Shown: positions 43,531 to 54,185, numbered from the stretch's first letter. The stretch: 64,000 nt of DNA from Pseudocercospora fijiensis CIRAD86 (GCF_000340215.1 NW_006921537.1:2524120-2588119), one strand, 5' to 3'. Numbers and translations are program-made. Notes: a model not told the origin generated them from the sequence alone.

Positions 43531-45460
43531 TTATTGTTATCTCCTAATAGGTCGACTATTAGGTTAGCTAAGGTAGAGGCTAGTATTAGGTTGCTAATAA
43601 ACAGGACCCTAATATCGTTAGGGCACTCGCTAGCATTAATATATTTAATATCCTCTTTCCTAGCGATTCTAAATCGCTACTATTAGCTGCCTAGGTCTAT
43701 AGCTACGGCGTAGTGTTTAAGGACAGGGTTGCTAATAATAATAGTAGCTCCTCTATATAGGTTGTCTATATCTACTGCGTAGGCAGTAAAATCTAATAGG
43801 CGTTTATTTCCGAGGTCGTCCTTTAGAACTATAGGAATATAGTAGGCCCTATAGGTTAAATGCCGAGCATTATTAAACTAAGCAAGGGTTAGTAGGTTAG
43901 CTCTATTCAATTGTCGAAAGTCTAATTGCTTAGCTAGGCGATAGCTAATAAGGGCACTAACGGAATTGCCTAGGTCTAGTATAACCTTAGTATTATAGTT
44001 AGTACTATACGTATCCTATATAAGACAGGTGCGTATAATAGCTAGCACAATATCGATAGTCTTACGCCGTATAAGGCTAACAGTTAGTGCGGCGCTTATT
44101 CTTTTTTCGAAGGTTAGCCTATAGGGGTAGCGTTAGCTACTAAGAGGTGCTTTCGGTACTTAGCGGTAGTACGGTCGATTCGGGCCTAGTCCTTAGGTTT
44201 GTCGTATTAGCCTAGCAGATAGCTAGTACTATCGCAGTTAAAGCACTTTAATCCGGTTAGGGGATTGCTATAGCCGCTATTACTGCTATTGTTAGTTAAG
44301 CGATTAGTATTGTAGGGATACGAGCCCCTTCTACGGCCCCTATTACGGCCTCCTCTATATAGCCGCCGGCTACGGCCTCTTCTATAGTCGTTGTTACTAT
44401 TCCTATTATTAGCATTATTGTTTTAGTAGGAACCTTAGTTTCTACTACGGCTACGGTTGTTAGCGGCTAGTCGTATCTTAGATTCTAACCGTTACTAAAG
44501 CTATACTATACGCTCTATAGTTTCGACTTCTACTATAAATTAAATGCGTATAAGATTAGCCTATTTAAATATACGGCGGCGGTCTAATTTAAGGACTAAT
44601 TCCTATCTTAATTTAGGTCGTACTTCGGAGATCTAAATAGAGTCGGTCTTAGCTAGCAAATCGTCTTTAAGGATCTTTAAATAGGCCTCGAAGGATCGAG
44701 AGGATTAGTCGGCCTTTTGCTTAGTACGTAGGTACTAGTCCTGTGTATATTGCTGTCGTAATGTGGGGTTGCTAAGGGTGTTTAGTATAATAGTCTTGTA
44801 GTCTTGCTATTAAATAGCGGTCTAGTCGTAAAGGGAATTAAAATAGTTATCCTATATACGCTTAGGGTTACCGTTAATGTACTATATAGTATAGACGGCT
44901 AGGGAATAGTTATTTAGTAGCGCTCTCGGTGCATTACGCTAGTTAAGCTTATAGTTACGAATATAGTTATTGTATTGCTTTTAACTAGAGCTATTAAATA
45001 CAGTGCAATCCTTAAGTTTAGTATCCTTCTTTTAAATAGTTAGTAAGGAAGGCCCTACTATTAGCTTAGTATTAGTTGCTAGGGACTTCTATAGGCGGCG
45101 AATCTCGAGGAGATTATCCTTTAGCTATTGTTCTTAGCGTAGAGTAGCGAGCCTATTCTAGGTAGCTTCTTAGAGTCTCGCTACTAGCTAGGGGCTAAAG
45201 GCTAGTTAGCTATATCGTCGATTAATAATATTGTTGAGAATGTCGTTAATAGGCAATTCTAGATTATTACCTAGGACTATAGGTTCTTCGGTAGGCCTAG
45301 TAGTAGGCTCTTTAGTAGGTGCTTTAGTAGGCACTTTAGTAGGTACTATACTACTAGCGTTGTCGTTGCTAGCGCTACTAGCGGCGCTGCGGTTATTATT
45401 GCTTCGTAACGAGCCGGCTATTATAATAGAGGGTAGGACTAATAATATATTATAGCCCCT
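43531..45460 (-). pseudogene. G1 gag and protease-linker relic
   Basis: Minus-strand gag of G1, parallel to the gag of G2. The Asn/Thr/Pro-rich N-terminus lies near 45,455-45,230, the Gly/Arg-rich segment near 44,450-44,290, and the CCHC knuckle near 44,260-44,210. The protease block follows at about 44,030-43,930. A plus-strand open frame at 45,231-45,455 is only the shadow of the repetitive gag N-terminus. All minus-strand frames carry RIP stops. Confidence 0.75.
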
Positions 45461-45696
45461 TATAGTGCGGATATAGCGGAATTAGTAGGTATTAGCTTAG
45501 TGCGATTAACTTAGTATAATAGGCCGTATAGAAGGCCTTGCTTAATAATTAGTACGGTTGTTTTAGTAGAATAGTACGTGTAGGTCCCGTTCTTCGGGCG
45601 TAATATAGTCAAATCGATAGTTTTCGTAGCTATACCGCTAAAAGCTTAAAATAAGGACTATCTAGCTACTACCCTTAAAGAGTAGATCGAATACTA

Positions 45697-45885
45697 TATA
45701 ATAAGGGTTATATTAGTAGGTAGATAGGGTAGTAGTAGGTACGAGTAGTATTCGATAGAGATCTAGGAGAAGAAGGAGGAAGGTAGGCTAGTTAGCCTAA
45801 CGCTAAGCGCTAAGCCCTACCTAAGGTACTAAGACCCTAGCTTTACTCGAGCTAGTTATATACTAATTATATATAATCTCTAATA
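45697..45885 (-). repeat. G1 5' LTR (right end on plus strand)
   Basis: The 189-bp partner of 17151-17339, with TATAATAAGGG in place of TGTGATAAGGG, that is two RIP changes at the very end. The duplication ATATA follows at 45886-45890. Confidence 0.92.
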
Positions 45886-46130
45886 ATATACTAGATTATA
45901 CTAAGATTGTATAGTAGGAACTATACGTTAATACGAGGGTCGTAGAACCTTATTTGCTTAGTAGGTAGTATACCTAGAATAGAACTTAGGATTAGCTATA
46001 GTATTAAATTCTACGTCTATCATTTACTTAATCCTTCTTTCCTACGTTATTATTCTACTAAGCAGCTAGCATAGGCATTAGAAGTCACTATGCGATGTTT
46101 TATAGTATAGATTACTAACAATGTAGTCTC
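45886..46130. other. RIPed sequence right of G1 (probable rest of the MULE relic)
   Basis: By the logic of the ATATA target duplication this stretch was adjacent to 17,150 before G1 inserted, so it should be the 3' flank or end of the MULE element. No domain is recognisable. CA and TG dinucleotides return from about 46,080, marking the edge of the gene island. Confidence 0.5.
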
Positions 46131-46148
46131 ACCGAGACCGGAGCAGCC

Positions 46149-46385
46149 CTAGGTCCGTAGATTCTCGAATAACCGGAGTGGGTTCTCGAATAGCCTCGCC
46201 CGTGGCCAGAACTTCTCGAAACAACAGTAACCCAGAAGTGGCTGGATTTCTTGCGTGATTTGATTCTCCATCATGTCCAGCTCTGCGGTATAAGCCTCAG
46301 CCCATTCCGTGCTCCAACTTTGGTCTTGCTCAGAGGGGTCGAATGCGTTTTCCATCCTGGAGCTGATGCTGACTCTGCCTGCCAT
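46149..46385 (-). CDS. Small hypothetical ORF at the island edge (doubtful)
   Basis: A 78-codon minus-strand frame starting MAGRVSISSRMENAFDPSEQ. It is acidic in the middle and ends with LFENPLRLFENLRT, in which LFEN is repeated. A TATATAAAG box lies near 46,427-46,435 on the minus strand, about 45 bases upstream of the ATG, which is the main argument for a real transcript. No family is recognised, and the end lies within 100 bases of the RIPed repeats. It could equally be a leftover of a gene damaged at the repeat border. Confidence 0.25.
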   Translation of the reverse strand: MAGRVSISSRMENAFDPSEQDQSWSTEWAEAYTAELDMMENQITQEIQPLLGYCCFEKFWPRARLFENPLRLFENLRT

Positions 46386-47075
46386 ACTGATACGGAACGT
46401 GGTTCATGATTCTGTAGGCGTGACAAGCTTTATATAGAAAACACTCCCAATGATGATTCCCTATGAGTTTTGATGGTGGATGTCGGATGGAAGTGTCGCG
46501 TTTCGGAATGCGAAGTCGTCGATCTTCCGGCCCCACCGCAACAGGATTCAGCATGATCAGAAGGGGTGAGTGATAGAGCGCACGAACGAGAAATTTTGCA
46601 AAACATATGCGATGGGACAAGGTCGAATTATTCACGGGGATACTTCTGAGGTATACTACTGATCGCCGATGGATTCCACTACCGCTGGCGGTGACCAGGA
46701 CTTGTACTCGCCAAATCCGTCAAGTGTTGCGAGGAATCTTGCAATCAGGATGTATGCCAGATCGCCCCTTGCGAGAATTGGAGAACGTGGATAGCAACAT
46801 CTCCCATCTCGCTGGCATGTATCCTTGTGGCCGTAACCGAATCTTGTCATCTAAGACCGTGATTCTAGTCTTTTGGAAAGAACCGTCCAGCATAATTGGT
46901 TCGTAGGAGTGTAACCGACACGAGGTTGCTTGTGAAAGATTCATGTATGACGTCCGTATCCTCAGGCAGCTGAATCACGTTGTCCAGTCGTCGTTGGAAA
47001 GGCTGAGCGTAGCGAATCTGAAATTGTAGACTGTCGATTGATTTTTATTATGAACAAGTACTATTTATAGACCCT
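46386..47075. other. Unmutated DNA, no confident gene
   Basis: Ordinary composition. On the minus strand several short frames in different phases look protein-like, for example RYAQPFQRRLDNVIQLPEDT near 46,940-47,020 and RLRPQGYMPARWEMLL near 46,785-46,840. They cannot be joined by credible splice sites, so a decayed or frameshifted gene is possible. The 3' untranslated region of the Ser/Thr-rich gene presumably lies at the right end. Confidence 0.4.
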
Positions 47076-48362
47076 TCACTTCGAAGAAGCATTACCGCCG
47101 CCCTTGCAACCTTCCCATCGTTTTGACGCTGAACCCAGGCCCGTATTCAAATCTTCGTGTTCCATGCCGACACTGCTGATCGTCTTCTGGGCTACCGTGG
47201 TCGTTGCGCCAGGATCTGTAACAGTGACAGTGATCGTAACCGCGCACTGCGAGCTCGAGCTCGATTCGGTAGTCGGGATCACAGGTATGATTGTGATCCC
47301 TGGCAGAGCACTGTAAGTCGACAATGCACTGCTAGAAGCTGTTTCCGGCCTTTGCGTTACGACATATGGCAGACCGCTCGGCTGTTGGGTTTCTTGTGAT
47401 GGCACGGCGCTCGCGGAAGTCGTGGTAGGTGATGGATCTGAGCTTGACGGGCTCTCAGGAGTGTAGACGAAGGACGTCTGGAGCGAAGGGTTTGATTGCG
47501 AGGCTAAGGATTCTGCTACTGTCGCTGTGCTTGTAATCGAGGATCCATCAATAGATGATGAGTAGTCCAACGCAGTGCTGCTGCGTGAGGATGTCGATGT
47601 TGTGGTGGGCTGAGTGCTTGGATTGCTCTCTACAGCCGTGCTGCTATAAGCCGCTATCGACGTTGACTGAGGTGCGGCGGACTGTTCCGAGCTAATAGTG
47701 CTGCTGAAACTTGACGCATACAAAGTCGTGTATAGAGTCAAAGTAGTGCTACTAGTCGGCCCATTTGAACCACCATTTGCATCTGCGGTCGATGACAAGG
47801 CACTCGATGTAGGAGCAACACCTTTGTATGGCTGTACAGTCGTGTATAGTGTCAAAATTGTGGTACTCCACAAGATCGTAGGCTTGTTTGCCGAAGTGGT
47901 TGCGTAAATCTGACTTGCAGAGCTCGAGGGCTGTGGCTGAGAAGGAGCATAGCTATATGCCATAGATGTGTCTGCTGTGGCCGTTGTGGGATATGTGCTT
48001 GCCGCACTGTTGACACTGCTTGTGGAAGATGCTGGATCATAACTGAAGGAAAACGCCTTACTTGCAGAGGCGGATTGCGATGTTGAGCTTGGCGTGCGAG
48101 CTGGGTTGTTGCTATTGTAGGCTAGCAGAGTTGACGAAGAGCTCATAGACTGAGCGGAGGAGGAAGTCGGTTCATCGTGAGCTGAGCTGATCGACGATGA
48201 GCCCTCGGCATTATAGAATGTGAAGGGAGTCGTGGTTGATCCTGCAGAACTTGGCGAGATGGCGTTCGATACAGCGTTGACATATCTTGGATATATGAGA
48301 GGTCCGGCTTGAGTCTTTGTGGCGCAAATGATGAGCAGTAGAACGTCCAGCGCGGTCAGCAT
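47076..48362 (-). CDS. Ser/Thr-rich secreted or cell-wall protein
   Basis: A 428-residue protein in a single exon. It starts with a signal peptide (MLTALDVLLLIICATKTQAG, likely cut after TQA), followed by a long region dominated by Ser, Thr, Ala and Pro that would be heavily O-glycosylated. A motif is present twice in related form, ILTLYTTVQ and LTLYTTLYA, near residues 165-215. Near the C-terminus QCAVTITVTVTDPGATTTV resembles the Thr/Val-rich segments of fungal wall proteins. The last 25 residues are hydrophilic and include two cysteines' worth of spacing with one Cys in EGCKGGGN; there is no hydrophobic tail, so no GPI anchor is predicted. It is transcribed away from the kinesin gene across a shared 940-bp region. 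Low-complexity composition prevents a firmer family call. Confidence 0.75.
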   Translation of the reverse strand: MLTALDVLLLIICATKTQAGPLIYPRYVNAVSNAISPSSAGSTTTPFTFYNAEGSSSISSAHDEPTSSSAQSMSSSSTLLAYNSNNPARTPSSTSQSASASKAFSFSYDPASSTSSVNSAASTYPTTATADTSMAYSYAPSQPQPSSSASQIYATTSANKPTILWSTTILTLYTTVQPYKGVAPTSSALSSTADANGGSNGPTSSTTLTLYTTLYASSFSSTISSEQSAAPQSTSIAAYSSTAVESNPSTQPTTTSTSSRSSTALDYSSSIDGSSITSTATVAESLASQSNPSLQTSFVYTPESPSSSDPSPTTTSASAVPSQETQQPSGLPYVVTQRPETASSSALSTYSALPGITIIPVIPTTESSSSSQCAVTITVTVTDPGATTTVAQKTISSVGMEHEDLNTGLGSASKRWEGCKGGGNASSK

Positions 48363-49301
48363 TCTGTCTTGCGTGCAGCGCTAACGGAAAATGATGTATC
48401 AAGGAATTAGTAAAGGCGGTCTGAAGTCCAGCTTCAGCGGCGGCAACAGAAACGTGAGAAGAGTAATAAAGAGAGTGTGACACAGAATCCAGAAAAGACG
48501 CTGTTTGCAGTGCTGCAGGTGAATGAGAGAAAGGAAAGTGAAGATGTTGAGTGTTACCGTGGCAGTGTCCGGCTAGGTCTTAGACAGCACGATGCTGCCA
48601 TCTCGAGACTTGGACGTGTCGGCTGGCATTGGGGATAGGATAGCGAAATGGTGCAGGGCCGTGGCGTGGACTGTGCGAGGTCTATTCATACAGGGCGCGT
48701 CGAGAGGACGTGTGCGAAGGTGTGAGGTGCATAGATGTCTCCTCACGTGTCAGGATGCTGGAGCGTTTGTGCGGTCTGGCGCTTGGATTGGTCGGAATGC
48801 TCTGCGCTTCCCGCCGAACACCTCGAGCTCGGACGACACGTTTCAGTAGCGCGGCACGGCGAGGTCGAGTGCAATCTTGCTCCACGACGAGACTCATCTT
48901 TGTCGATGGCTGTGTGGAGGGGGCGGTGGTGGTGGTGGTGGTGGTGGTGGTGGTGGTGGTGGTGATGCTGGCGGTGGACGTGCTGCAGAGAAGCAGTCGA
49001 TGGAGGAAAGAAACTCAAACAGCTGAGATGTCTCGCGTTGCCCCGCACGACTCCCGCGGCGGCCCGCCGTTGACGCCGGGACGCAAATTGAGCTCGAGCT
49101 TCCGCGAAATCATTGGCCCGCCCTGACCGGTCACTTCAATGCCAGTTGCCAGCTTATTCACATTCACGAATCCAGCGACTTCCTTTGCGCGCATCATAGG
49201 AGGTGAAGGTATGAGGTAGAACTAGACTACGGGCAGTCTTGCTTCAGCACTCCTTAGCCGAGCGCGCCATACCACGCATCTTCTCCGGCATACTACCCAC
49301 C
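48363..49301. promoter_or_regulatory. Divergent intergenic region between the Ser/Thr-rich gene and the kinesin gene
   Basis: About 940 bases of unmutated DNA upstream of both genes. Open frames here arise from the GGT repeat and GC-rich composition and look spurious. CT-rich and CGTCGC-like stretches near the kinesin start are compatible with a fungal promoter, but no specific site can be named. Confidence 0.5.
48925..48963 (+). repeat. (GGT)13 microsatellite
   Basis: Thirteen perfect GGT units in the divergent promoter region. It gives poly-His or poly-Val/Gly/Trp artefacts in overlapping frames. Such tracts are length-variable between isolates. Confidence 0.95.
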
Positions 49302-51548
49302 ATGTCGGTCAGAGTCGTCGCGCGTATTCGGCCCCTGCTGAAGAACGAGATCGAGAAGGATGTCATTGTCGAGGCGGCCAAAGCACCAGGCGAACACGGC
49401 GAAAGCAAGACGATTGTCAAGATCCCAAATGCAAAGACGGATGCCGAGCTATACTCCTTTCAATTCAACAGCGTGTACGATCAGCATGCCACACAACAGG
49501 ACATCTTCGAGAATGAAGGTCAGTCGCGTTGAGAAGAAGAGGCCTCTGGAAAGCCATGCTAACACGCTTCAGTCTCGCCCACAATCAAGCACCTCTTCAA
49601 GGGCTTCGACGTAACTCTCTTCGCCTACGGAGTCACCGGCACTGGAAAGACACATACCATGCGAGGCGGAAAAGCATTAGCAGATCGAGGCGTGATACCT
49701 AGACTGCTTTCAAGCATATACCGCCGCGCACGCAAAGTGGAGAAGGACACAGCAGGCGAGACTTCCGTCCAAGTGTCCATGAGCTACTACGAAATCTATA
49801 ACGATCGCGTCTACGACCTCTTCGAGCCTCCGGAGAAGCGAACACCTGCTGGTCTTCCAATCCGAGACAATTCGAGTGGAAAGGCTGTCGTCGTTGGCTT
49901 GACCGAGCGGCCATGCACAACGCTGAAAGAATTCGAGCGACTATACGACGAAGCGAACGTGAACCGATCCACTTCCGCCACCAAGCTCAACGCGCACTCT
50001 TCCAGATCCCACGCCATACTGTGCATCAAGGTCAGCCAGACATCAGGAAACGAGATACGGGAAAGCACAGCTTCAGCCATTGATTTGGCAGGATCTGAAG
50101 ATAATAGGCGGACTGACAACAACAAGGAACGTTTGGTAGAAAGCTCGGCTATCAACAAATCGCTGTTCGTGCTTGCCCAATGTGTGGAGGCCATCTCCAA
50201 GAAGCAAGCGCGCATACCATACCGCGAGTCGAAAATGACTCGCATCCTGGCTCTGGGCCAGAACAATGGCTTGACCGTGATGATGCTCAATTTGGCGCCG
50301 GTCCGGAGCTATCACTTGGATACACTCAGCAGTCTTAATTTCGCCAACCGAACGAAGAAGATTGAAGTCAACGAGATTGAGAACCAGCCCTTCTTCCGAG
50401 ATCAAGGCGACAAGAAGAAGTCAGACGGCGCTGCTTCAATTGCCGCAGCTTCTGCTATGAACAGGCAGCCACTACGACCAAAGATTTTGTCTCACAACTC
50501 TCATCTCAAAGATGTCACGAATACCGCCAAGCCGACTAAATCTTTCGCCGTCTACGCCGACAAGCCAAAGCCCAAACTTGCGACTCTAGCCAACTCCGGC
50601 CAAGCGAGAGCTGTTCCTCCGTCTATCAAGTCACCAAAGCGAACTAGTAGTGAAGCCATGTACACACTTCCTAGGCCGTCGAAGTTCTCCAAAACCAGCG
50701 CCGAAGCCGGCATGTCGAAAGACGCGATAGAGGCGCTGATCGAGCGGAAGGTGACTGAGGCACTAGCCGGACGCGTGGACCAGACGACAATCACTGCTCA
50801 AGATCCAATTCCTGATGAAGTGCAGAAACGGCTTGACGCGCTGGAGAAACGTGTCGAAGGTCAAGAGACGGAGCGAGCGGAAGGTCTGCAATACCTGCTC
50901 ATGGCCAAGCAGCATCAGGTCAGAGGCGAGGATGTTAGCGCGCTGAAGATGTATCAGCTTGCTCTGCCGCATTTCCCGGGCAATGAGAAGCTTATACGCA
51001 AGATGGCTGTCTTGCAGGACAAGATTGATGCGAAAAAAGCCGAGAGACACGCGTCTACCGCGACAACCTTTGAATATCCTGCAGTAGAATCCCGCCCAAT
51101 TCATCGATTGCTAGCACGACGAAAGCCGAGACCGGATGAGGAGGATCAAAGCTATCACGAAGCCCAAGATGGGGATGCATACGATGAAGACGACGGATTT
51201 GCGTATCGGCCACGCACCAAGATACGACGACCAAAGCTACCACAGCACTCATCATCGCCCAGGTCAGGCCTAAAACACTCGCCGCCACCTGAAGGAGATT
51301 CGGATGACGAGCTGGCCGCTTCCTTGATGGCACAGACTCCACGTACTCGACAGCTTCTCGAAATCATCAACACGAAGGATGTCAGCCAAATCAAGTTGCT
51401 CAAAGGTGTTGGTGCAAAAAAAGCCGAAGCAATCGTCAATTGCCTCTGCGATCTTGATGATAGTGTCAACTCTCTGGGACAGCTTGGCAAGCTGAAAGGC
51501 GTGGGTGTCAAGACAGTTGAAAATATGCGTTCAGGTCTACTTGCTTAG
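49302..51548 (+). CDS. Kinesin-10-like motor (KIF22/Kid type) with C-terminal helix-hairpin-helix
   Basis: Two exons (49302-49518 and 49573-51548) give 730 residues. The start ATG sits in CCACCATGTC, a strong context. The 54-bp intron has GTCAGT, a CTAAC branch site and TTCAG. Kinesin motor landmarks in order: VRVVARIRP (3-11), P-loop GVTGTGKT (92-99), NAHSSRSHAI with switch I (212-221), DLAGSE switch II (243-248) and IPYRESKMTRIL. A neck and Lys/Arg/Pro-rich region follow, then a short predicted coiled coil near residues 465-490, and two helix-hairpin-helix motifs at the end, LKGVGAKK (682-689) and LKGVGVKT (713-720). A motor plus C-terminal HhH is the layout of chromokinesin Kid, which binds chromosome arms and pushes them to the plate; DNA binding is inferred. 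Convergent with the regulator downstream. Confidence 0.88.
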
Positions 51549-51791
51549 AAGGCCTGAGGGTCTTTTCGTATCCTTGTACTTTCGGCTTCTGGAGTTTGTT
51601 TAGATCTCGCAAAGCAAGCACGGCGTTGGGGAATTTCTCTAAAGAGATGGGTAACGGCCTTTGGATAGCTCAAGGCTGATCAAGTGCCTTTTCTGCAACA
51701 GCGGACACGGAGTTGTCCTGCTTTCCGCGATATCAGTTAATCAATCGACAGTGCTACTGTTCCAGCTTTAAGCACTTCCATTTCCATGTCA
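51549..51791. terminator. Convergent 3' regions of kinesin and transcription-factor genes
   Basis: Only 243 bases separate the two stop codons, so the transcripts' 3' ends probably overlap. No clear AATAAA signal was seen. Confidence 0.45.
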
Positions 51792-53988
51792 TCACGCCCA
51801 TAACTCCCTCCTCCTCAACCTCTCAACCCCCATCACCCCTTCAGAATCTTTCCAACTCCCATCATCAACCCATCCCTCTTTCATCACCCCGTCAACCAGA
51901 ATACTAAAAGCATCTAACCAACTCCCATACGGCAGACTAGATCGTTCAATCACTCCGCCTTGAGCATCTAGTCTTTCGACTTCGGTATTCAGAACGCCCC
52001 GGAGTTTCAGAAGGAGATCCCTATCAGTGTCCTCCTCCTCTTGTCTCGGCATCGCTGCGAGGATACAGGCAGAGGACATCGTACAATGTAGTAGCGACCA
52101 GGAGGTGAGAGCAAGTGGTGAGAGGAGATTGCGGAGTTCGAGGAATGAGTGAATGACGGTGCGGAGGTGCTTTACCATTGAGGTGTGTGATGCTTTTCTT
52201 TCGGTAGATGGCGTCGTTGGGTCCAAGGTTAGGTGGCGGAGGAGTGTGGAGTGGAAGTTTGAGGAGTGGATCTTTTGGAAGAGGGATTCGAGACGTGTTT
52301 GGATTGTTGTTGTTGGTAGGGTTGATGTTCGTTTGGTAAGGGTTTCGAGTCTCGTAATGTTGGTTTTAAGGGTGGTAGGGTCGGGTTGAGAGTTTGTTGT
52401 TGTGGTTTGGAAGGAGACGATTTGGGCGTGGAGGTCGTGCATCAGGTTGTGGAATGTTGAGGGCGTGCGTGGTATTGGAGATGATGGATTGGGAAGATTC
52501 GAGACTGATGGTCGATCAAAGGCCAGGGAGAGCGTGGATTCGAGAGACATGATCGCTTTCCTGGAAGATGTTGGTGAGTGGACTTGGCGGAGATCAAACC
52601 CATTTAGTATGAACGTACCACAGAGGATGGACTTCGCCTTGACCCTGCGAGATGGAGGTCTGAGGAACATGCAGACCCAAAGATCGGGCTTGCTGAGTGA
52701 CGAGCCCCACCAGACTCAGAGCAACACCAGGATTGCAATCATTCGCAATCGTGCTGGCGATTAAGAGCAAAGCCTGGATGACTTCTGTCGAAGGACAGCC
52801 GTACAGATTCGCCAACCTTAGACACTCGAAAGCGCAAGCAACTAGCACACATATCAGCACCAGTCCTCACGTCCGGTCAATGAATCTCACCAAAAACTCT
52901 CGTCCTCGGCAACCTCTCTTTCACATCTGCGTCGGAGAATTGACAACCAGCAGCCAGAATACCAAAGAACATCCCATACCATGCAGCATCTCTAAAGGTC
53001 CCATCAGTGATGGCAGCCTCCAACGCAGCTTCTAATCCCAGCTCTGCCAGTTTCGGCAAGAAAACACACAAACGACCCTCAAACGCTTCGAGATCCATTA
53101 CAAAAGGGTAGAAAGGCGCCACGACTTTCTGATATGTTCGATAGTACGTCATACATATTTCCGTGGCTGGCAAAGCTTGGAGAATCTCCTTGAGATTGGT
53201 TGTGCCTGCCGCTGTCCAGAGGGACCCAAAGGGATGCAGGGTCGTACGGTTGGTGAGACCGAAGGCAGCGCCCCAGGATACATTGAAGGGCATGAGGGTG
53301 TCGGATATTGGAATCTTGGTTTGTGGGTGGGTGAGTTTGGTGAAGAATGTTGCCGAGCAGTTTCGGCCTAGGAACACGGTCTCGCCAGTCCAGCGATCGG
53401 TTTTGATCATGTGTTTTAAGGTAGAGGAGGTTTTGTCAAGGCTTTGGATGAGTTCATCGCCACCATCGGTGTCGTCTTCTTCTCCTCCGGTCTGATTATT
53501 CGGTAATGGAATTGATGACAGCGCGTCGTTGGATCGGACGTCGAATGTCTGATCGAAACCACGGGTATCTCGTGTCTCTAGGCTGGGTGAAGACCATGAT
53601 ATCGTAGGCTGTGATCGTCTGAGGGCGATGGGTCAGAATCTTTGAAGCGTGGCTCCGGGTGCAACTTACGAAGAGACTTGAGCTGCCACACTAGGCAGCC
53701 TCCGTGTAGCATACACGCACAAATCAGGATGACTACGTCTGATACAAGTGTCGCACTATCGTTGAAAATGCAGTATTAGCATTGAAAGCGCTCCGACGGG
53801 TTCGTTGATTCATTGCTTACAGGCTCCTCCTGGTCGCATCGAACTTTGCGATCTCTACAGGGCTGACAGGCTTTCGGTCGACGATTGCGTTTCTGCTTCG
53901 GCTTTTCCATGCTATGCAAGTTGCAAGCATTCGATATCCCCGAGCAAGGCTGCTGCAGTGAGGTTGTGACTCGGGGAGGTAGTGACAT
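51792..53988 (-). CDS. Zn2Cys6 transcription factor with fungal-specific (MHR) domain
   Basis: Five exons on the minus strand: 53988-53821, 53755-53670, 53618-52891, 52841-52619 and 52560-51792, 1,974 bases, 657 residues. Introns are 65, 51, 49 and 58 bp with GTAAGC, GTAAGT, GTGAGA and GTACGT donors; frame is kept throughout. The zinc cluster is split by intron 1: Cys 41, 44, 51, 57, 60 and 69 fit C-x2-C-x6-C-x5-C-x2-C-x8-C, with RDRKVR between. An acidic stretch GGEEDDTDGGDE lies near residue 125. The middle homology region is seen in the helical segments around TYYRTYQKVVAPFYPFV, RLANLYGCPSTEVIQALLLI and ARSLGLHVP, then KAIMSLESTLSLAFDRPS, which matches the R-R-x-W-W-x-x-x-x-x-D-R-x-x-S-x-x-x-G-R-P pattern. 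The ATG at 53,988 is in CAAAATGTC. Targets unknown. The start could also be the later Met at residue 27. Confidence 0.88.
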
Positions 53989-54185
53989 TTTGCAAAGCAA
54001 TGCGTCCGCATTTACCTAGTACCTAGTAGCTGAGCGCTTAAAACAGGCCGCTATATGTTACGGATACAGGCATGCCTTCACAACCAGGGCACGTGAGTCT
54101 TGGCGTTGATGCCTTAGGCAGCAATCTTCTCGATATGGTCGCTTCTCGCGTTTGCGAGAAGGCATCTCTCTCTACACTTCGTCGA
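53989..54185. promoter_or_regulatory. Upstream region of the Zn2Cys6 gene and island border
   Basis: About 190 bases of unmutated DNA. RIPed repeat DNA begins within roughly 200 bases of the start codon, so the promoter is short or extends into mutated repeat sequence. Confidence 0.5.

Larger units (their letters stand above)
17151..45885 (-). mobile_element. Ty3/gypsy chromovirus G1 (minus strand), split by G2
   Basis: Full-length LTR retrotransposon, read on the minus strand. LTRs of 189 bp lie at 17151-17339 and 45697-45885, and a perfect 5-bp target duplication ATATA flanks it at 17146-17150 and 45886-45890. G2 is inserted in its integrase region with its own duplication AGTAG (19318-19322 and 40925-40929), so G1 sequence occupies 17151-19322 and 40925-45885. 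Without G2 the element is about 7.1 kb. It lies inside the MULE relic. Gag, protease, reverse transcriptase, RNase H, integrase and chromodomain are all recognisable and all carry RIP-type stops. Confidence 0.93.

Noticed and set aside
736..46130. Centromere suggested by H3-like genes and dense repeats
   Set aside because: The H3-like genes are transposon cargo, and nested RIPed repeats occur at many heterochromatic sites; nothing in the sequence identifies a centromere.
46607..46906. Plus-strand frame of 99 codons
   Set aside because: It overlaps several equally short minus-strand frames and has no motif, promoter or splice support.
47104..47399. Plus-strand frames within the Ser/Thr-rich gene
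   Set aside because: They are shadows of the low-complexity minus-strand coding sequence, which has a signal peptide and full-length frame.
48743..49048. Minus-strand frame of 101 codons with a poly-His run
   Set aside because: The His run is only the GGT microsatellite read in reverse; the rest has no family features and lies in a promoter region.
46149..54000. Secondary-metabolite gene cluster
   Set aside because: The island has two regulators nearby but no polyketide synthase, peptide synthetase, terpene cyclase or tailoring enzyme.
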